A stretch of 64,000 nt of DNA from Acholeplasmatales bacterium (lineage in GTDB: Bacteria; Bacillota_I; Bacilli_A; Acholeplasmatales; JAEDCM01): positions 62,001 to 126,000 of the forward strand of contig JAGCWW010000082.1 of assembly GCA_017961685.1 (NCBI GenBank). The letters are read 5' to 3'. The notes beneath the pieces were generated by a model that was not told the DNA's origin, searched no databases, and saw only the letters and a program-made list of their open reading frames with translations. A program made the position numbers and the translations under genes. This document shows positions 52,130 to 61,860 of the stretch, in pieces. Within the stretch, counting starts at the first letter, position 1. Every line of letters begins with the position of its first letter.

Positions 52130-52957
52130 TTATTTTTTGAATTCAACATAGTCAACGATATTTAAGTCATATCGTTTTGCAAATTCTTCCGCCTTATCGA
52201 TAGTATAATAACCAAGTGCCTCAGGTGTATGGGCATCAGCACCAATTACTACCTTAGCCTTAGTTCCACTTACAAGCTCCCAGAATTCACTTCTAGGATA
52301 TAAGTATTCATCTTTTCCATCAGCAGTTTTCTTCATACCCTTTTTAATACCATTTGCGTTAATTTCTAGATATACATCATATTTAATTGCTGCTTCAATT
52401 ATTCTTTGAGAGCACGCAATACATACTTCATCAAACACTCTATGTCCTTTAGGTGAAAAATAGTTCATCATAAATAAATCAGGGTGAGCAAATATAGTAT
52501 ATAGTCCTGTTGACATTGCTTCAACTGCTATATCAGTATAAGCCTTAACTAGGTTTGGACTAAATGGATCATATGGTGAATAATTAACACCTTTATAATT
52601 AAAGAAATGTATTCCAAGAATTAAATATTCAACCTTTGTTCTTAAATCATAAAAGTATTCTTTAAATTCAGGAAAATATTCTGTTTCTAAGCCTAGAAAA
52701 ACCTTTATTTTAGGGTTTTTCTTTGCTTCCATGACTTGTGGAACATATGAATATTTAAAATCTTTATCAGTCATTATTTCTGATAAATAATTATGATCAT
52801 ATTCTTCTTTTGTCATGAAGTATTCAGGTGTATGTGCATGATCTGACATACCTAGTTCAGTGAAACCTAAACGTATAGCTTCATTAACATAGTCCTTTAC
52901 ATCACCAATAGCATGACCACATAAAACTGTGTGTGTATGGTAATTTGCTTTTAGCAT
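52130..52957 (-). CDS. hisK: Histidinol-phosphatase, PHP family
   Basis: The 275-residue PHP-type enzyme hydrolyses histidinol phosphate. Metal-binding motifs are NYHTHTVLCGHA, ELGMSDHAH, GLETEY, FAHPD and IGADAHTPE. It fills the step otherwise done by the HAD-type HisB N-domain, which is absent here. It lies 4 bp after hisIE. Confidence 0.9.
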   Translation of the reverse strand: MLKANYHTHTVLCGHAIGDVKDYVNEAIRLGFTELGMSDHAHTPEYFMTKEEYDHNYLSEIMTDKDFKYSYVPQVMEAKKNPKIKVFLGLETEYFPEFKEYFYDLRTKVEYLILGIHFFNYKGVNYSPYDPFSPNLVKAYTDIAVEAMSTGLYTIFAHPDLFMMNYFSPKGHRVFDEVCIACSQRIIEAAIKYDVYLEINANGIKKGMKKTADGKDEYLYPRSEFWELVSGTKAKVVIGADAHTPEALGYYTIDKAEEFAKRYDLNIVDYVEFKK

Positions 52958-52961
52958 ATTA

Positions 52962-53603
52962 TTACCTCTTTTCTAATTCTGTTTTTATTTCATCCCAAGA
53001 TATTCCAAGTTCTACCATTAAAACAGTTAAGTGATACATTAAATCACTAACTTCATAAATGACATCATCTCTATTTGTTTTAGCCGCAATTACTGTTTCA
53101 AATGCTTCTTCACCAAATTTCTTTAATATCTTGTTGATTCCTTCCTTGAATAAATAGTTTGTATAAGATCCTTCTTTTGGATTTTCTTTTCTATCTTTAA
53201 TGATATTTTCTAGGTTTACTAAGAATGATGCATCTTTAACAATTTCTTTTTCAATATTAGTGTTTTCTTTGATTTCGATATTTCTATAGAAGCATGTGAC
53301 ATTACCTGTATGACAGCTTATACCACCTTTTTGTTCAATTTGGATTAATAAAGTATCTCCATCACAGTCAACACTCATACCCTTTAGATATTGGAAGTGT
53401 CCACTTTCTTCTCCTTTTAACCAAAGCTTATTTCTACTTCTAGAAAAATAATAAACATTACCAGTTTCTAAAGTTTTTTCTAAAGCTTCCTTATCCATAT
53501 ACGCAAGCATTCTAATGTGTTTAGAATGATAATCTTGAGCAATTACAGGTATAAGTCCATTACTATCAAATTTTACAATTTTCATTAATTCATCTTTTGT
53601 CAT
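52962..53603 (-). CDS. hisI: Bifunctional phosphoribosyl-AMP cyclohydrolase / phosphoribosyl-ATP pyrophosphatase
   Basis: The first ~110 residues are HisI (YFSRSRNKLWLKGEESGH, SVDCDGDTLL, GGISCHTGNVTCFY). The last ~95 are HisE (KEGSYTNYLFKEGINKILKKFGEEAFE, YEVSDLMYHLTVLM in pieces). The fusion carries out steps 2 and 3 of histidine synthesis. It lies 1 bp after hisF. Confidence 0.95.
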   Translation of the reverse strand: MTKDELMKIVKFDSNGLIPVIAQDYHSKHIRMLAYMDKEALEKTLETGNVYYFSRSRNKLWLKGEESGHFQYLKGMSVDCDGDTLLIQIEQKGGISCHTGNVTCFYRNIEIKENTNIEKEIVKDASFLVNLENIIKDRKENPKEGSYTNYLFKEGINKILKKFGEEAFETVIAAKTNRDDVIYEVSDLMYHLTVLMVELGISWDEIKTELEKR

Positions 53604-53604
53604 A

Positions 53605-54357
53605 TTATACTCTCCTTACTGGAATATTATTATTCTCTAAATAATCTTTTAAATCATTAATTTCTATTTCTTTAAAGTGGAATAGGCTTGCGGCTAGTGC
53701 TGCATCAGCATATTCTAATATCTCACTAAAGTCTTCCATTTTACCAGCTCCACCTGAAGCAATAACTGGAATATTTACAGCTTCACATACGCGCTTAGTT
53801 AATTCTACATCATAACCGCTCTTAGTTCCATCTTTATCCATAGATGTTAGTAAAATCTCTCCAGCGCCCCTTTTTTCAGCTTCCTTAGCCCACTCGATTG
53901 CATCAATTTCAGTTCTAACTCTACCACCATTGATATATACCTTAAAAGAATCTCCTTCTCTTTTAGCATCAATAGCAACAACGATGCATTGGTTACCAAA
54001 CATCTTAGCTCCTTCATTAATTAAATCAGGGTTTTTAATAGCACTAGAGTTTATAGAAATCTTATCGGCACCAGCTGTTAAGATTTCTCTCATATCGCTT
54101 GTACTTCTTATTCCTCCACCAACTGTAAAAGGAATGAATACTTTTTTAGCTGTATTTCTTACTACATCTACTATTGTTTTTCTATTATCACTTGATGCAG
54201 TGATATCTAGGAAAACTAATTCATCAGCATTTAAATCTGAATATATTTTAGCACATTCTACAGGATCTCCTGCGTCTACTAAATTAATAAAATTAATACC
54301 TTTAACTACTCTACCATCTTTTACATCTAAGCATGGTATTATTCTTTTAGTTAGCAT
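53605..54357 (-). CDS. hisF: Imidazole glycerol phosphate synthase cyclase subunit
   Basis: This (beta/alpha)8 barrel of 250 residues has [43 protein letters not shown] and the catalytic Asp pair (CLDVKD, TSMDKDG). It works with HisH. It overlaps hisA by 11 bp. Confidence 0.97.
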   Translation of the reverse strand: MLTKRIIPCLDVKDGRVVKGINFINLVDAGDPVECAKIYSDLNADELVFLDITASSDNRKTIVDVVRNTAKKVFIPFTVGGGIRSTSDMREILTAGADKISINSSAIKNPDLINEGAKMFGNQCIVVAIDAKREGDSFKVYINGGRVRTEIDAIEWAKEAEKRGAGEILLTSMDKDGTKSGYDVELTKRVCEAVNIPVIASGGAGKMEDFSEILEYADAALAASLFHFKEIEINDLKDYLENNNIPVRRV

Positions 54358-55057
54358 TTTTAATTGCTTCCTTTATATCAATTTTACCAGTGTAATATGC
54401 TTTACCAACTATGGCTGCACTACATCCAGCATTTTTACATTTTATTACTTCTTCTATAGAAGATACTCCACCAGAAGCAATAACGTTTAATTTTGAAGGT
54501 ATTAATTTCTTTATATTATCAATGCTTACACCGCTCATCATGCCATCTTTAGATATATCTGTATAAATAACATTTAAGCCACCAAAGTTTTTAAATATAT
54601 TTAACATTTCCATATCAGTTAATTTAGAATCTTCAAGCCAACCCTTAATAGATACAAAACCATTTTTACAGTCTAAGCCTAAAACGATCTTTTCACTACC
54701 ATATTTTTTAAGTGCTTCTTTTAAGAATTCTTGATTATTTACAGCAATACTTCCTAAAATTACTCTTTTTACACCAATAGAAAGTAATAAATCAATATCA
54801 CTAAAGCTTCTAATTCCTCCCCCTACTTCAATAGGGATATTATTAGAAGTTAATTTTTTTATTACTTCGATGTTTGTAATTTTACCAGCTTTAGCTCCAT
54901 CTAAATCAACAATATGAACTAACTTGGCACCGCTATTAATGAAATCCTTTGCGACTATTAAAGCATCATCATTATATATAGTTTTCTTATTATAATCTCC
55001 TTGAATAAGCCTTACGCACTTACCATCAATTAGATCAATTGCAGGTATAATATCCAT
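54347..55057 (-). CDS. hisA: ProFAR isomerase
   Basis: This barrel of 236 residues has [47 protein letters not shown] and IASGGVSS. It isomerises ProFAR to PRFAR. It overlaps hisH by 1 bp and hisF by 11 bp. Confidence 0.96.
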   Translation of the reverse strand: MDIIPAIDLIDGKCVRLIQGDYNKKTIYNDDALIVAKDFINSGAKLVHIVDLDGAKAGKITNIEVIKKLTSNNIPIEVGGGIRSFSDIDLLLSIGVKRVILGSIAVNNQEFLKEALKKYGSEKIVLGLDCKNGFVSIKGWLEDSKLTDMEMLNIFKNFGGLNVIYTDISKDGMMSGVSIDNIKKLIPSKLNVIASGGVSSIEEVIKCKNAGCSAAIVGKAYYTGKIDIKEAIKNAN

Positions 55058-55656
55058 TATAAATCACCAAAATTCTTTAATATTTTTAAGCCAACATCTC
55101 CTGATTTTTCAGGGTGGAATTGTGTTGCGTAAATATTCTTATATTCTACAGCACAACTAAATTCATATCCATAAGTTGTTTTAGTTAATAAGTAATCCTT
55201 ATTATCAGTTACTAAGTGATATGAATGTACAAAATATACATATGGGTTAGTAAGTCCTTTAAATATTTTAGAATTACTTGGAATAGTTAAATTATTCCAT
55301 CCCATATGAGGTATTTTTAGTCCATTTTCCTTAAAGTGAATGATTTTGCCTTCAAGTAGGTTTAATCCTTCTGTTAGGCCATATTCTTCACTTGAAGAAA
55401 ATAATAATTGCATACCTAAACATATACCTAAAATAGGTTTACCTTTTTTAACTTCTTCTTTAATACAATCAATTAGATTTAAACTTTTTAAGTTTTGCAT
55501 AGCTTCCTTAAAAGCACCTACACCAGGTAAAATAAGCTTATCGCATGCTTTAATTACATTAACATCATCAGTAATAACTGATTCTATGTTTAGTGAATCT
55601 AAAGCATTTTTAACGCTACCTAAATTACCCATTTTATAATTAATAATTGCTATCAT
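55057..55656 (-). CDS. hisH: Imidazole glycerol phosphate synthase glutaminase subunit
   Basis: This class I glutamine amidotransferase of 199 residues has the Cys nucleophile in GICLGMQLLF, IPHMGWN, YFVHSYH and the His-Glu in ATQFHPEKSG. It feeds ammonia to HisF. It overlaps hisB by 1 bp. Confidence 0.96.
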   Translation of the reverse strand: MIAIINYKMGNLGSVKNALDSLNIESVITDDVNVIKACDKLILPGVGAFKEAMQNLKSLNLIDCIKEEVKKGKPILGICLGMQLLFSSSEEYGLTEGLNLLEGKIIHFKENGLKIPHMGWNNLTIPSNSKIFKGLTNPYVYFVHSYHLVTDNKDYLLTKTTYGYEFSCAVEYKNIYATQFHPEKSGDVGLKILKNFGDL

Positions 55657-56237
55657 TATAATACACCCTTACTTGTAGGTAAGCCAAATCTTTCATTAAT
55701 TGTAACTGCTTCAAGTAATGCTCTTGCAAATGCTTTAAATGTTCCTTCTACCATGTGGTGATTATTAGTTCCACGTAGCATTATAGTTTGAATATTAAAG
55801 CCTGCATTATTAGCTAAGGCAATAAAGAATTCTTTTACCATTTCAGTTTGGAATTCTCCAAGCATTTTTGTTGTAAAAGGATCATCTATATTAGCATATG
55901 GTCTATTAGAAATATCAATAGCACATAAAACTAATGATTCGTCCATAGGAATAATAGCTTTACCATATCTAGTTATACCTAATTTATCTCCTAGTGCTTC
56001 TTTTAAAGCTAAACCTAAGGTAATACCAACATCTTCAATTAAGTGGTGACAATCTACACCAATATCACCTTTAGCTTTTATTGTTAAATCAATAAAGCCA
56101 TGAGTTGATATTTGTGTTAACATGTGATCAAAAAACTCTATGCCTGTATTGATATCATTTTTACCAGTTCCATCAAGATTAAGACTTAAAGTAATTTGTG
56201 TTTCTTTTGTGTTACGTGTAATACTAGATGTTCTCAT
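55656..56237 (-). CDS. hisB: Imidazoleglycerol-phosphate dehydratase
   Basis: The 193-residue monofunctional dehydratase has FFDHMLTQISTHG, DCHHLIEDVGI and GTNNHHMVEGTFKAFARAL (metal His clusters). It overlaps hisC by 1 bp. Confidence 0.96.
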   Translation of the reverse strand: MRTSSITRNTKETQITLSLNLDGTGKNDINTGIEFFDHMLTQISTHGFIDLTIKAKGDIGVDCHHLIEDVGITLGLALKEALGDKLGITRYGKAIIPMDESLVLCAIDISNRPYANIDDPFTTKMLGEFQTEMVKEFFIALANNAGFNIQTIMLRGTNNHHMVEGTFKAFARALLEAVTINERFGLPTSKGVL

Positions 56238-57265
56238 TATAAAGCCTCCTTTATTTTTTCAATTAATATTTCATTTTCTTCTTTTGTTCCTGTATTAATT
56301 CTATAATAGAATTCATCATTATATTTTAATCTTCTAATATAAATCTTATTTTCTAATAAATGGAAGAAAATTCTATCATTTAATTTAACAAAGACAAAAT
56401 TAGAATAACTTTTATTAACATTTAAATTTAATGCTTTTAAACTATCATATAATTCATCTTTAAGTTTAACTATTTTTTCAATATTTTCTTTATATAAATC
56501 TTTATTTTCAATAGCAATACTCGCGATTAATTGTGATAAAGTAGATAGGTTATATGGTGGCTTACAGATATTAATCGTATCAATTAAATCACTGCTAGAA
56601 ATAGCGTAACCAAGCCTAATTCCCGCTAAAGCATAAGCCTTTGAGAATGTCTTTAAAACTATAACATTACTATATTTAATTGCTAAATCATAATTAGATT
56701 TATAGAACTCTGAATATGCTTCATCAAGTAATACTACTCCATTAGTAGTTTTAATAATAGTCTCTAAATCCTCGCGTTCCATGTAACTACCTGTAGGGTT
56801 ATTTGGAGAACATATAATAACTAATTTTGGATTCTTTTCTTTTATTGTTTTAATAATAGTTTTTGTATCATAAATAAATCCTGGTAGGAAGTCTATATCA
56901 ATAAACTTACCATTAGTATATGATGCATATTCTTTATACATACTAAATGTAGGATTACATGCGATGATGTATTCATCTTCTATTAAACTTCTAAAGATAC
57001 AATCAAGTAATTGATCAGATCCTACCCCACAAGTGATATTAGTTACATCAATATTATAATTTTTAGCTAAAGCTTCTCTAATTATAGTATTATCTGTATC
57101 AGGGTATCTTCTTAAATCAATTGTATCTAGCTTTTCTTTTAAAATATCTATTATTTCTTTTGGAGTTTCAAATGCTGATTCATTAGCATTTAGAATGATT
57201 CCATCAGTAATCATCTTACTGTAATATGGAACTTTACCATCCAATGATTTTTTTAAATATTTCAT
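56237..57265 (-). CDS. hisC: Histidinol-phosphate aminotransferase
   Basis: This class I/II PLP enzyme of 342 residues has ILNANESAFETP, CSPNNPTGSYM, LLDEAYSEF and the Schiff-base Lys in LKTFSKAYALAGIRLGY. It overlaps hisD by 1 bp. Confidence 0.95.
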   Translation of the reverse strand: MKYLKKSLDGKVPYYSKMITDGIILNANESAFETPKEIIDILKEKLDTIDLRRYPDTDNTIIREALAKNYNIDVTNITCGVGSDQLLDCIFRSLIEDEYIIACNPTFSMYKEYASYTNGKFIDIDFLPGFIYDTKTIIKTIKEKNPKLVIICSPNNPTGSYMEREDLETIIKTTNGVVLLDEAYSEFYKSNYDLAIKYSNVIVLKTFSKAYALAGIRLGYAISSSDLIDTINICKPPYNLSTLSQLIASIAIENKDLYKENIEKIVKLKDELYDSLKALNLNVNKSYSNFVFVKLNDRIFFHLLENKIYIRRLKYNDEFYYRINTGTKEENEILIEKIKEAL

Positions 57266-58545
57266 TATTTCTCCTCCAATCTAACATCTGCGGCTAAAGC
57301 ATGGGCTGTTAAGCCTTCACTTTTAGCAAAACTACTTACAGCTTCTCCTATTCTATTGAATGCTTCTTTATTAAATGAAATAATACTACTACGTTTAATA
57401 AAATCATAAACAGATAGTGGTGAGAAAAATCTTGCAGTATGAATTGTAGGTAATACATGGTTAGGTCCTGCCATATAATCTCCAAGAGATTCTGCGGCAT
57501 AATTTCCTAAGAAAATAGCACCAGCATTTACTATCTTATCAAGATAATTAAACGGCTTATCTACGACTAATTCCAAGTGTTCAGGAGCAATATAATTTGA
57601 TATTTCTATTGCTTCATCAATTGTCTTAGTCACTATTATTCCACCATAATTATCTAAAGACTTTTTGATTATTTCTTTTCTTTCTAATTTATTTGTGAAT
57701 TCTTCAATTTGTACTACTACTTTATCAGCTAATTCTTTTGAATTAGTTAAAAGTACACTTGATGCAATTTCATCATGTTCTGCTTGACTTAAAAGATCAG
57801 CAGCAACAAATTTAGGGTTAGCAAATTCATCAGCTATAACTAAGATTTCAGAAGGTCCTGCTACTGAATCAATAGAAATTGATCCAAATAATTCTTTTTT
57901 AGCTAATGCTACAAAGATATTACCAGGTCCAACAATCTTATCTACCTTAGGAATTGTGTTAGTTCCTAATCCCATTGATGCGATAGCTTGAGCTCCACCA
58001 CATTTATAAATATCTTTAATACCTAAAATGTATGCAGCGGCTAATACTTCATTTGTAACCTTACCTTCTTTATTACAAGGAGTACACATAATAATATTTT
58101 TAACTCCAGCAACAATTGCAGGAATAGCATCCATAAATACTGTTGAAGGATATGCGGCTTTACCACCTGGTACATATAAGCCTACATATTCAAGTGGAGT
58201 AATCTTTTGGCCTAAGATTTCACCATCTTCTTCATACATCCAAGTAGATTCTTTTTGATGTTCATGGAATTTAGTAATGCGCTCTTTTGCTTTTTTATAA
58301 GTTGCTTTTAATTCTTCACTAATTGAATTATAACCATTAAGAATTTCTTCTTCAGTTACTTTAATGTTATTTAAATTAATAAGAGGTGAATCAAACTTAT
58401 TAGTGTATTCAATTAAGGCTTCATCTCCCCTTAATCTGATATTTTTAATAATATCTTTAACTATTTCTAAATACTTAGAATTATCACTATTACCTCTTGA
58501 ATCTAGCTTATTTAATAACTCTTCTTTATTATTATAGATTTTCAT
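57265..58545 (-). CDS. hisD: Histidinol dehydrogenase
   Basis: The 426-residue zinc enzyme makes the last two oxidations to histidine. Motifs are YVPGGKAAYPSTVFM, GPGNIFVALAKKELFG, SIDSVAGPSEILVIAD, LLSQAEHDE, NYIAPEHLEL and GPNHVLPT. It overlaps hisG by 4 bp. Confidence 0.97.
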   Translation of the reverse strand: MKIYNNKEELLNKLDSRGNSDNSKYLEIVKDIIKNIRLRGDEALIEYTNKFDSPLINLNNIKVTEEEILNGYNSISEELKATYKKAKERITKFHEHQKESTWMYEEDGEILGQKITPLEYVGLYVPGGKAAYPSTVFMDAIPAIVAGVKNIIMCTPCNKEGKVTNEVLAAAYILGIKDIYKCGGAQAIASMGLGTNTIPKVDKIVGPGNIFVALAKKELFGSISIDSVAGPSEILVIADEFANPKFVAADLLSQAEHDEIASSVLLTNSKELADKVVVQIEEFTNKLERKEIIKKSLDNYGGIIVTKTIDEAIEISNYIAPEHLELVVDKPFNYLDKIVNAGAIFLGNYAAESLGDYMAGPNHVLPTIHTARFFSPLSVYDFIKRSSIISFNKEAFNRIGEAVSSFAKSEGLTAHALAADVRLEEK

Positions 58546-59171
58546 AGATTAGCCTCCATTTCTTTAAGTATTTTAGAAATTTCTTCATACTTAGTTTTAA
58601 TAGAAACTTTATTAACTATTACTCTAGCTGATAGATTACATATTTCTTCAATAACATCAAGACCATTTTCAATTAGAGTTTTACCACTTTCAACAATATC
58701 TACGATACAATCAGCTAAACCAATAACAGCACCTAGTTCTACTGATCCATTTAGCTTAATGATTTCAACCTTTTTATTTTTTGATTCAAAATACTTTTTA
58801 GCAATGTTAGGATATTTTGTTGCAACTCTAATTTGTTCACCACCAAGAATTAAATCTTTCTTTTCTGGGTATGATGCAACACACATTCTACATTTACCAA
58901 TATTTAAATCTAAACATTCATATAAATCTCTATCTTCTTCTAAGATAGTATCATAACCAACAATACCGATATCAGCTACACCATAATCAACATATGTAGG
59001 TACATCACTTGGTTTTGCTAGGAAGAATGAATAATTATCATCTGCGCTATTAAAAACTAGTTTTCTTGATTCATCAGTCATATCAACTGGTCTAATATCA
59101 ATCTTATCTAAAATCTCTAAAGTTTTTTTAGCTAAGCGACCTTTAGCAAGGGCGAATGTTACTCTTGACAT
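58542..59171 (-). CDS. hisG: ATP phosphoribosyltransferase, short form
   Basis: The first enzyme of the pathway. The 209-residue short form lacks the C-terminal regulatory ACT-like domain and needs HisZ. Motifs are ALAKGRLAKKTLEIL, DVPTYVDYGVADIGIVG and the PRPP loop LADCIVDIVESGKTLIENGL (in pieces). It overlaps hisZ by 13 bp. Confidence 0.96.
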   Translation of the reverse strand: MSRVTFALAKGRLAKKTLEILDKIDIRPVDMTDESRKLVFNSADDNYSFFLAKPSDVPTYVDYGVADIGIVGYDTILEEDRDLYECLDLNIGKCRMCVASYPEKKDLILGGEQIRVATKYPNIAKKYFESKNKKVEIIKLNGSVELGAVIGLADCIVDIVESGKTLIENGLDVIEEICNLSARVIVNKVSIKTKYEEISKILKEMEANL

Positions 59172-60316
59172 ACATATTCACCTTCTTTTAAAACATACTT
59201 TTTATTATTATCTAAATCAATAACTTTTTTAATGTTATTGTAAGCTGCATATTTAAATGCATCTTCTAATGTTTCATCTAATGATGCAAAATATCCATCT
59301 TTTAGATTATCATATAATTTTTCTTTATTGCTAGAATATACATAAGTTATATCTCTTTCATAAGTTAATTTAGTTTTATTAATTAAACCATTAACATTAA
59401 TCGCAAAACCACATGCATCTTTAGCATCACCAAAAGATGAAATTAAATTATCATATCTTCCACCTTCTAAAATTGGTTCACCAACACCTTTAGTATAACC
59501 TTGTAGAGTTATACCTGTGTAGTAATTACCAAATGATAAAACAGAGAAATCAAAATAAACATTTTTCTCTAGCTTGTTCTTTTCTAATAATTCATATAAT
59601 TTCTCTAAGTATTCTAAAGATTTAATTGATTTATCACTTTTAATATTATCTTTAATCTTAACTAATAAATCTTTTTTACCGATTGCTTCAATTATTAAGC
59701 TAATAGTTTCATATTCACTCTTATCTAATAATTTCTTAATCTTAACGACATTCTTATTTTGAATTTCTTTTAAGATTTCTTTTTTAATTTTAGAACTTAT
59801 ATTTAAATCATCTAAATAATTATTAATAAATTCTGTAGATGAAATATATAATTTATAATCACTTAAAACTCTATTTAATGCTTTAACAGCTAAGCTTATT
59901 ACTTCAAAATCTGCATATAATCCATTACAACCAATTAATTCAATACCAGCTTGAGTGAATTCGTGGTCTTTCCCTTGATATGCTTTAGGATATCTAAATG
60001 TATTTGTGATATAACAAAATCTTTGGGGATAGATAAAATCTTTAGTTAAAGTTGATGTTACTCTTGAAATTGATTTAGTCACATCACTTCTTAAAGCTAA
60101 TACTTCTCCGTCTTTATTAATTAGCTTATATAAGCTTTGATCTTGCATATCCTTTGTGAATACATCAATATATTCTAAAGTAGGTGTTTCAATTAAATTG
60201 TACCCACTATTTAAGAATAATTCTTTTAAAATAGTTTCAATATTATTTTTCTTTTCCATTGTTTTTAAAAGATAATCTTTTAAACCAACTGGTGTTTTTA
60301 AATTATAATTACTCAT
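59159..60316 (-). CDS. hisZ: ATP phosphoribosyltransferase regulatory subunit
   Basis: This HisRS-like protein of 385 residues lacks the anticodon-binding domain. It has KTPVGLKDYLLK, the class II motif LRSDVTKSISR, YITNTFRYPKAYQGKDHEFTQAGIELIG (in pieces) and GGRYDNLI. It pairs with short HisG as the histidine sensor. The ATG at 60316 follows GTGAGGGTGATTAAT. It is the first gene of the complete his operon. Confidence 0.94.
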   Translation of the reverse strand: MSNYNLKTPVGLKDYLLKTMEKKNNIETILKELFLNSGYNLIETPTLEYIDVFTKDMQDQSLYKLINKDGEVLALRSDVTKSISRVTSTLTKDFIYPQRFCYITNTFRYPKAYQGKDHEFTQAGIELIGCNGLYADFEVISLAVKALNRVLSDYKLYISSTEFINNYLDDLNISSKIKKEILKEIQNKNVVKIKKLLDKSEYETISLIIEAIGKKDLLVKIKDNIKSDKSIKSLEYLEKLYELLEKNKLEKNVYFDFSVLSFGNYYTGITLQGYTKGVGEPILEGGRYDNLISSFGDAKDACGFAINVNGLINKTKLTYERDITYVYSSNKEKLYDNLKDGYFASLDETLEDAFKYAAYNNIKKVIDLDNNKKYVLKEGEYVCQE

Positions 60317-60361
60317 ATTAATCACCCTCACTTTATTGCGTTAAAGTAATAAACTACCCTT

Positions 60362-60390
60362 ATTATATTATTAAAAATAATAAAAATCAA
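60362..60390 (-). promoter_or_regulatory. Promoter of the histidine operon
   Basis: On the minus strand TTGATT (60385-60390), a 17 bp spacer and TATAAT (60362-60367). A short hairpin AAAATCA-CT-TGATTTT that may end dinB transcription overlaps the -35. No T-box or leader peptide is visible in the ~40 bp leader. Confidence 0.75.
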
Positions 60391-60396
60391 GTGATT

Positions 60397-61551
60397 TTAC
60401 TTAATTCCCTTTTTGATAGCGTTTTTACCGTATTTTTCTTCAATAGAATTTAGTGCCTTATTTAGTTTTTCTTCATCTTCAATATTATCTAAATGGAATA
60501 GATCATAAACTTTCATTCCTATTTCTTCTAAATTAGATGTTTGAACCCCTATTAGCCTTATATCACTACCATTCCATAAAGAATCAAATAATTCCTTACA
60601 CCTATCAAAAAACTCTAATCTATCATTAGTTGAATCATTATAAGTTTTACTTTTTGAATAAGTTTTAAGATAAGTATATTTTATTTGTATAGTAAATGTA
60701 TAAGCTTTTAAATTGTATTTTTTAAGTCTATTATAGGTGATTTCACCTACATAATTTAAGAATTCATAGGCTTCTTCCTCACTAGTAATTGGTTGAATAC
60801 TAGTTCTAGAATTACCAATACTAGAAAATGAACTATAACGATCAGGATCAACTACATCACTACTCCTACCTTCTAGAGTAGATTTAATATATTCATACAT
60901 CTTATCACCAAAGAAATCCTTTAGTTCATCTAATCTTTCATATAAATCTCCAATCGTTTTTATTCCAAGTTCTTTTAATTTTGGACTTGTTTTTTTACCT
61001 ATACCAAACATATCAGATACATCAAGTGGAAATATTTTATCCTTAATATCTCTTTTTCTAACAATAGTTATTCCCATAGGTTTTTTCATATCACTAGCCA
61101 TTTTAGCTAAAAATAGTGTTGGGGCTATACCAATTGATGAAGGTAATTGGCATTCATCTTTTATTCTTTTTTGAAGTAATTTCGCAAATTCTACAGGATG
61201 CATATCAATATCCGTTACATCAATAAAAGCTTCATCGATTGATGCTTGTTCAACTCTATCAGTATATTCATAAATGATTTTTAAGAACTTTTTAGAACAT
61301 TCTATGTAAAATTGATAGTCACTATCTAAAATAATTAAATTAGGGCATTTTTTTAAGGCATCAGATACACTCATGGCTGAATATACGCCATATTTTCTTG
61401 CGATATAATTAGACGTAGATAAAACACCTTTTTTAGAGTATCTAGCTCCAACAGCAAAAGGTTTATCTTTAATATATGGTCTTTTAATCTCTTCGCATGA
61501 TGCAAAAAAGGCATTCATATCAATATGAAATATTACTCTAACATTATTCAT
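60397..61551 (-). CDS. dinB: DNA polymerase IV (Y family)
   Basis: This low-fidelity translesion polymerase of 384 residues has FHIDMNAFFASCE, YSKKGVLSTSNYIARKYGV, the active-site ASIDEAFIDVTD and the HhH region FGIGKKTSPKLKELGI. A little-finger domain follows. It lacks an obvious beta-clamp motif at the very C-terminus (ends KNAIKKGIK). It is monocistronic. Confidence 0.95.
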   Translation of the reverse strand: MNNVRVIFHIDMNAFFASCEEIKRPYIKDKPFAVGARYSKKGVLSTSNYIARKYGVYSAMSVSDALKKCPNLIILDSDYQFYIECSKKFLKIIYEYTDRVEQASIDEAFIDVTDIDMHPVEFAKLLQKRIKDECQLPSSIGIAPTLFLAKMASDMKKPMGITIVRKRDIKDKIFPLDVSDMFGIGKKTSPKLKELGIKTIGDLYERLDELKDFFGDKMYEYIKSTLEGRSSDVVDPDRYSSFSSIGNSRTSIQPITSEEEAYEFLNYVGEITYNRLKKYNLKAYTFTIQIKYTYLKTYSKSKTYNDSTNDRLEFFDRCKELFDSLWNGSDIRLIGVQTSNLEEIGMKVYDLFHLDNIEDEEKLNKALNSIEEKYGKNAIKKGIK

Positions 61552-61581
61552 TTTATTCTTCCTTTTTTAGTTAATTTATAG

Positions 61582-61587
61582 TATAAT
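61582..61587 (+). promoter_or_regulatory. -10 element before the small membrane protein gene
   Basis: TATAAT 26 bp before the start codon; the -35 is poor. Confidence 0.45.
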
Positions 61588-61613
61588 TTATATGTATGAA
61601 GGAGTGAACTACT

Positions 61614-61808
61614 ATGGCTGATAAAAAAGGTTATGTAAGTAATAAAGATAAGAAAAAACAAGAGTTTGAGGAACAAAAGAGAAAGCAAATGTATCGTAAT
61701 CCTTCCAAAACACTTGCTGGAAAGATTACAATCATCTTCTTAATCTGTTGTATGTTCGCTGCACCATTAATCTTTTTAGTTTATTATTTAATAACTCAAT
61801 TATCATAA
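61614..61808 (+). CDS. Small single-pass membrane protein, unknown
   Basis: The 64-residue protein has a very basic, coiled-coil-like N-terminal half (NKDKKKQEFEEQKRKQMYRN) and one C-terminal membrane helix (ITIIFLICCMFAAPLIFLVYY). The charge pattern predicts N-in topology. GAAGGAGTG is well placed. Converging on ftsZ, it shares a terminator with it. I do not recognise the family. Confidence 0.7.
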   Translation: MADKKGYVSNKDKKKQEFEEQKRKQMYRNPSKTLAGKITIIFLICCMFAAPLIFLVYYLITQLS

Positions 61809-61830
61809 TTAATTTTATATTTAAAAGGAT

Positions 61831-61860
61831 AAAAAAAGTCATTTTCATGACTTTTTATTT
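61831..61860. terminator. Bidirectional terminator between the small membrane gene and ftsZ
   Basis: AAAAAGTCAT pairs with ATGACTTTTT around TTTC, with T runs on the plus side and TTTTTTATCC on the minus side. Confidence 0.85.
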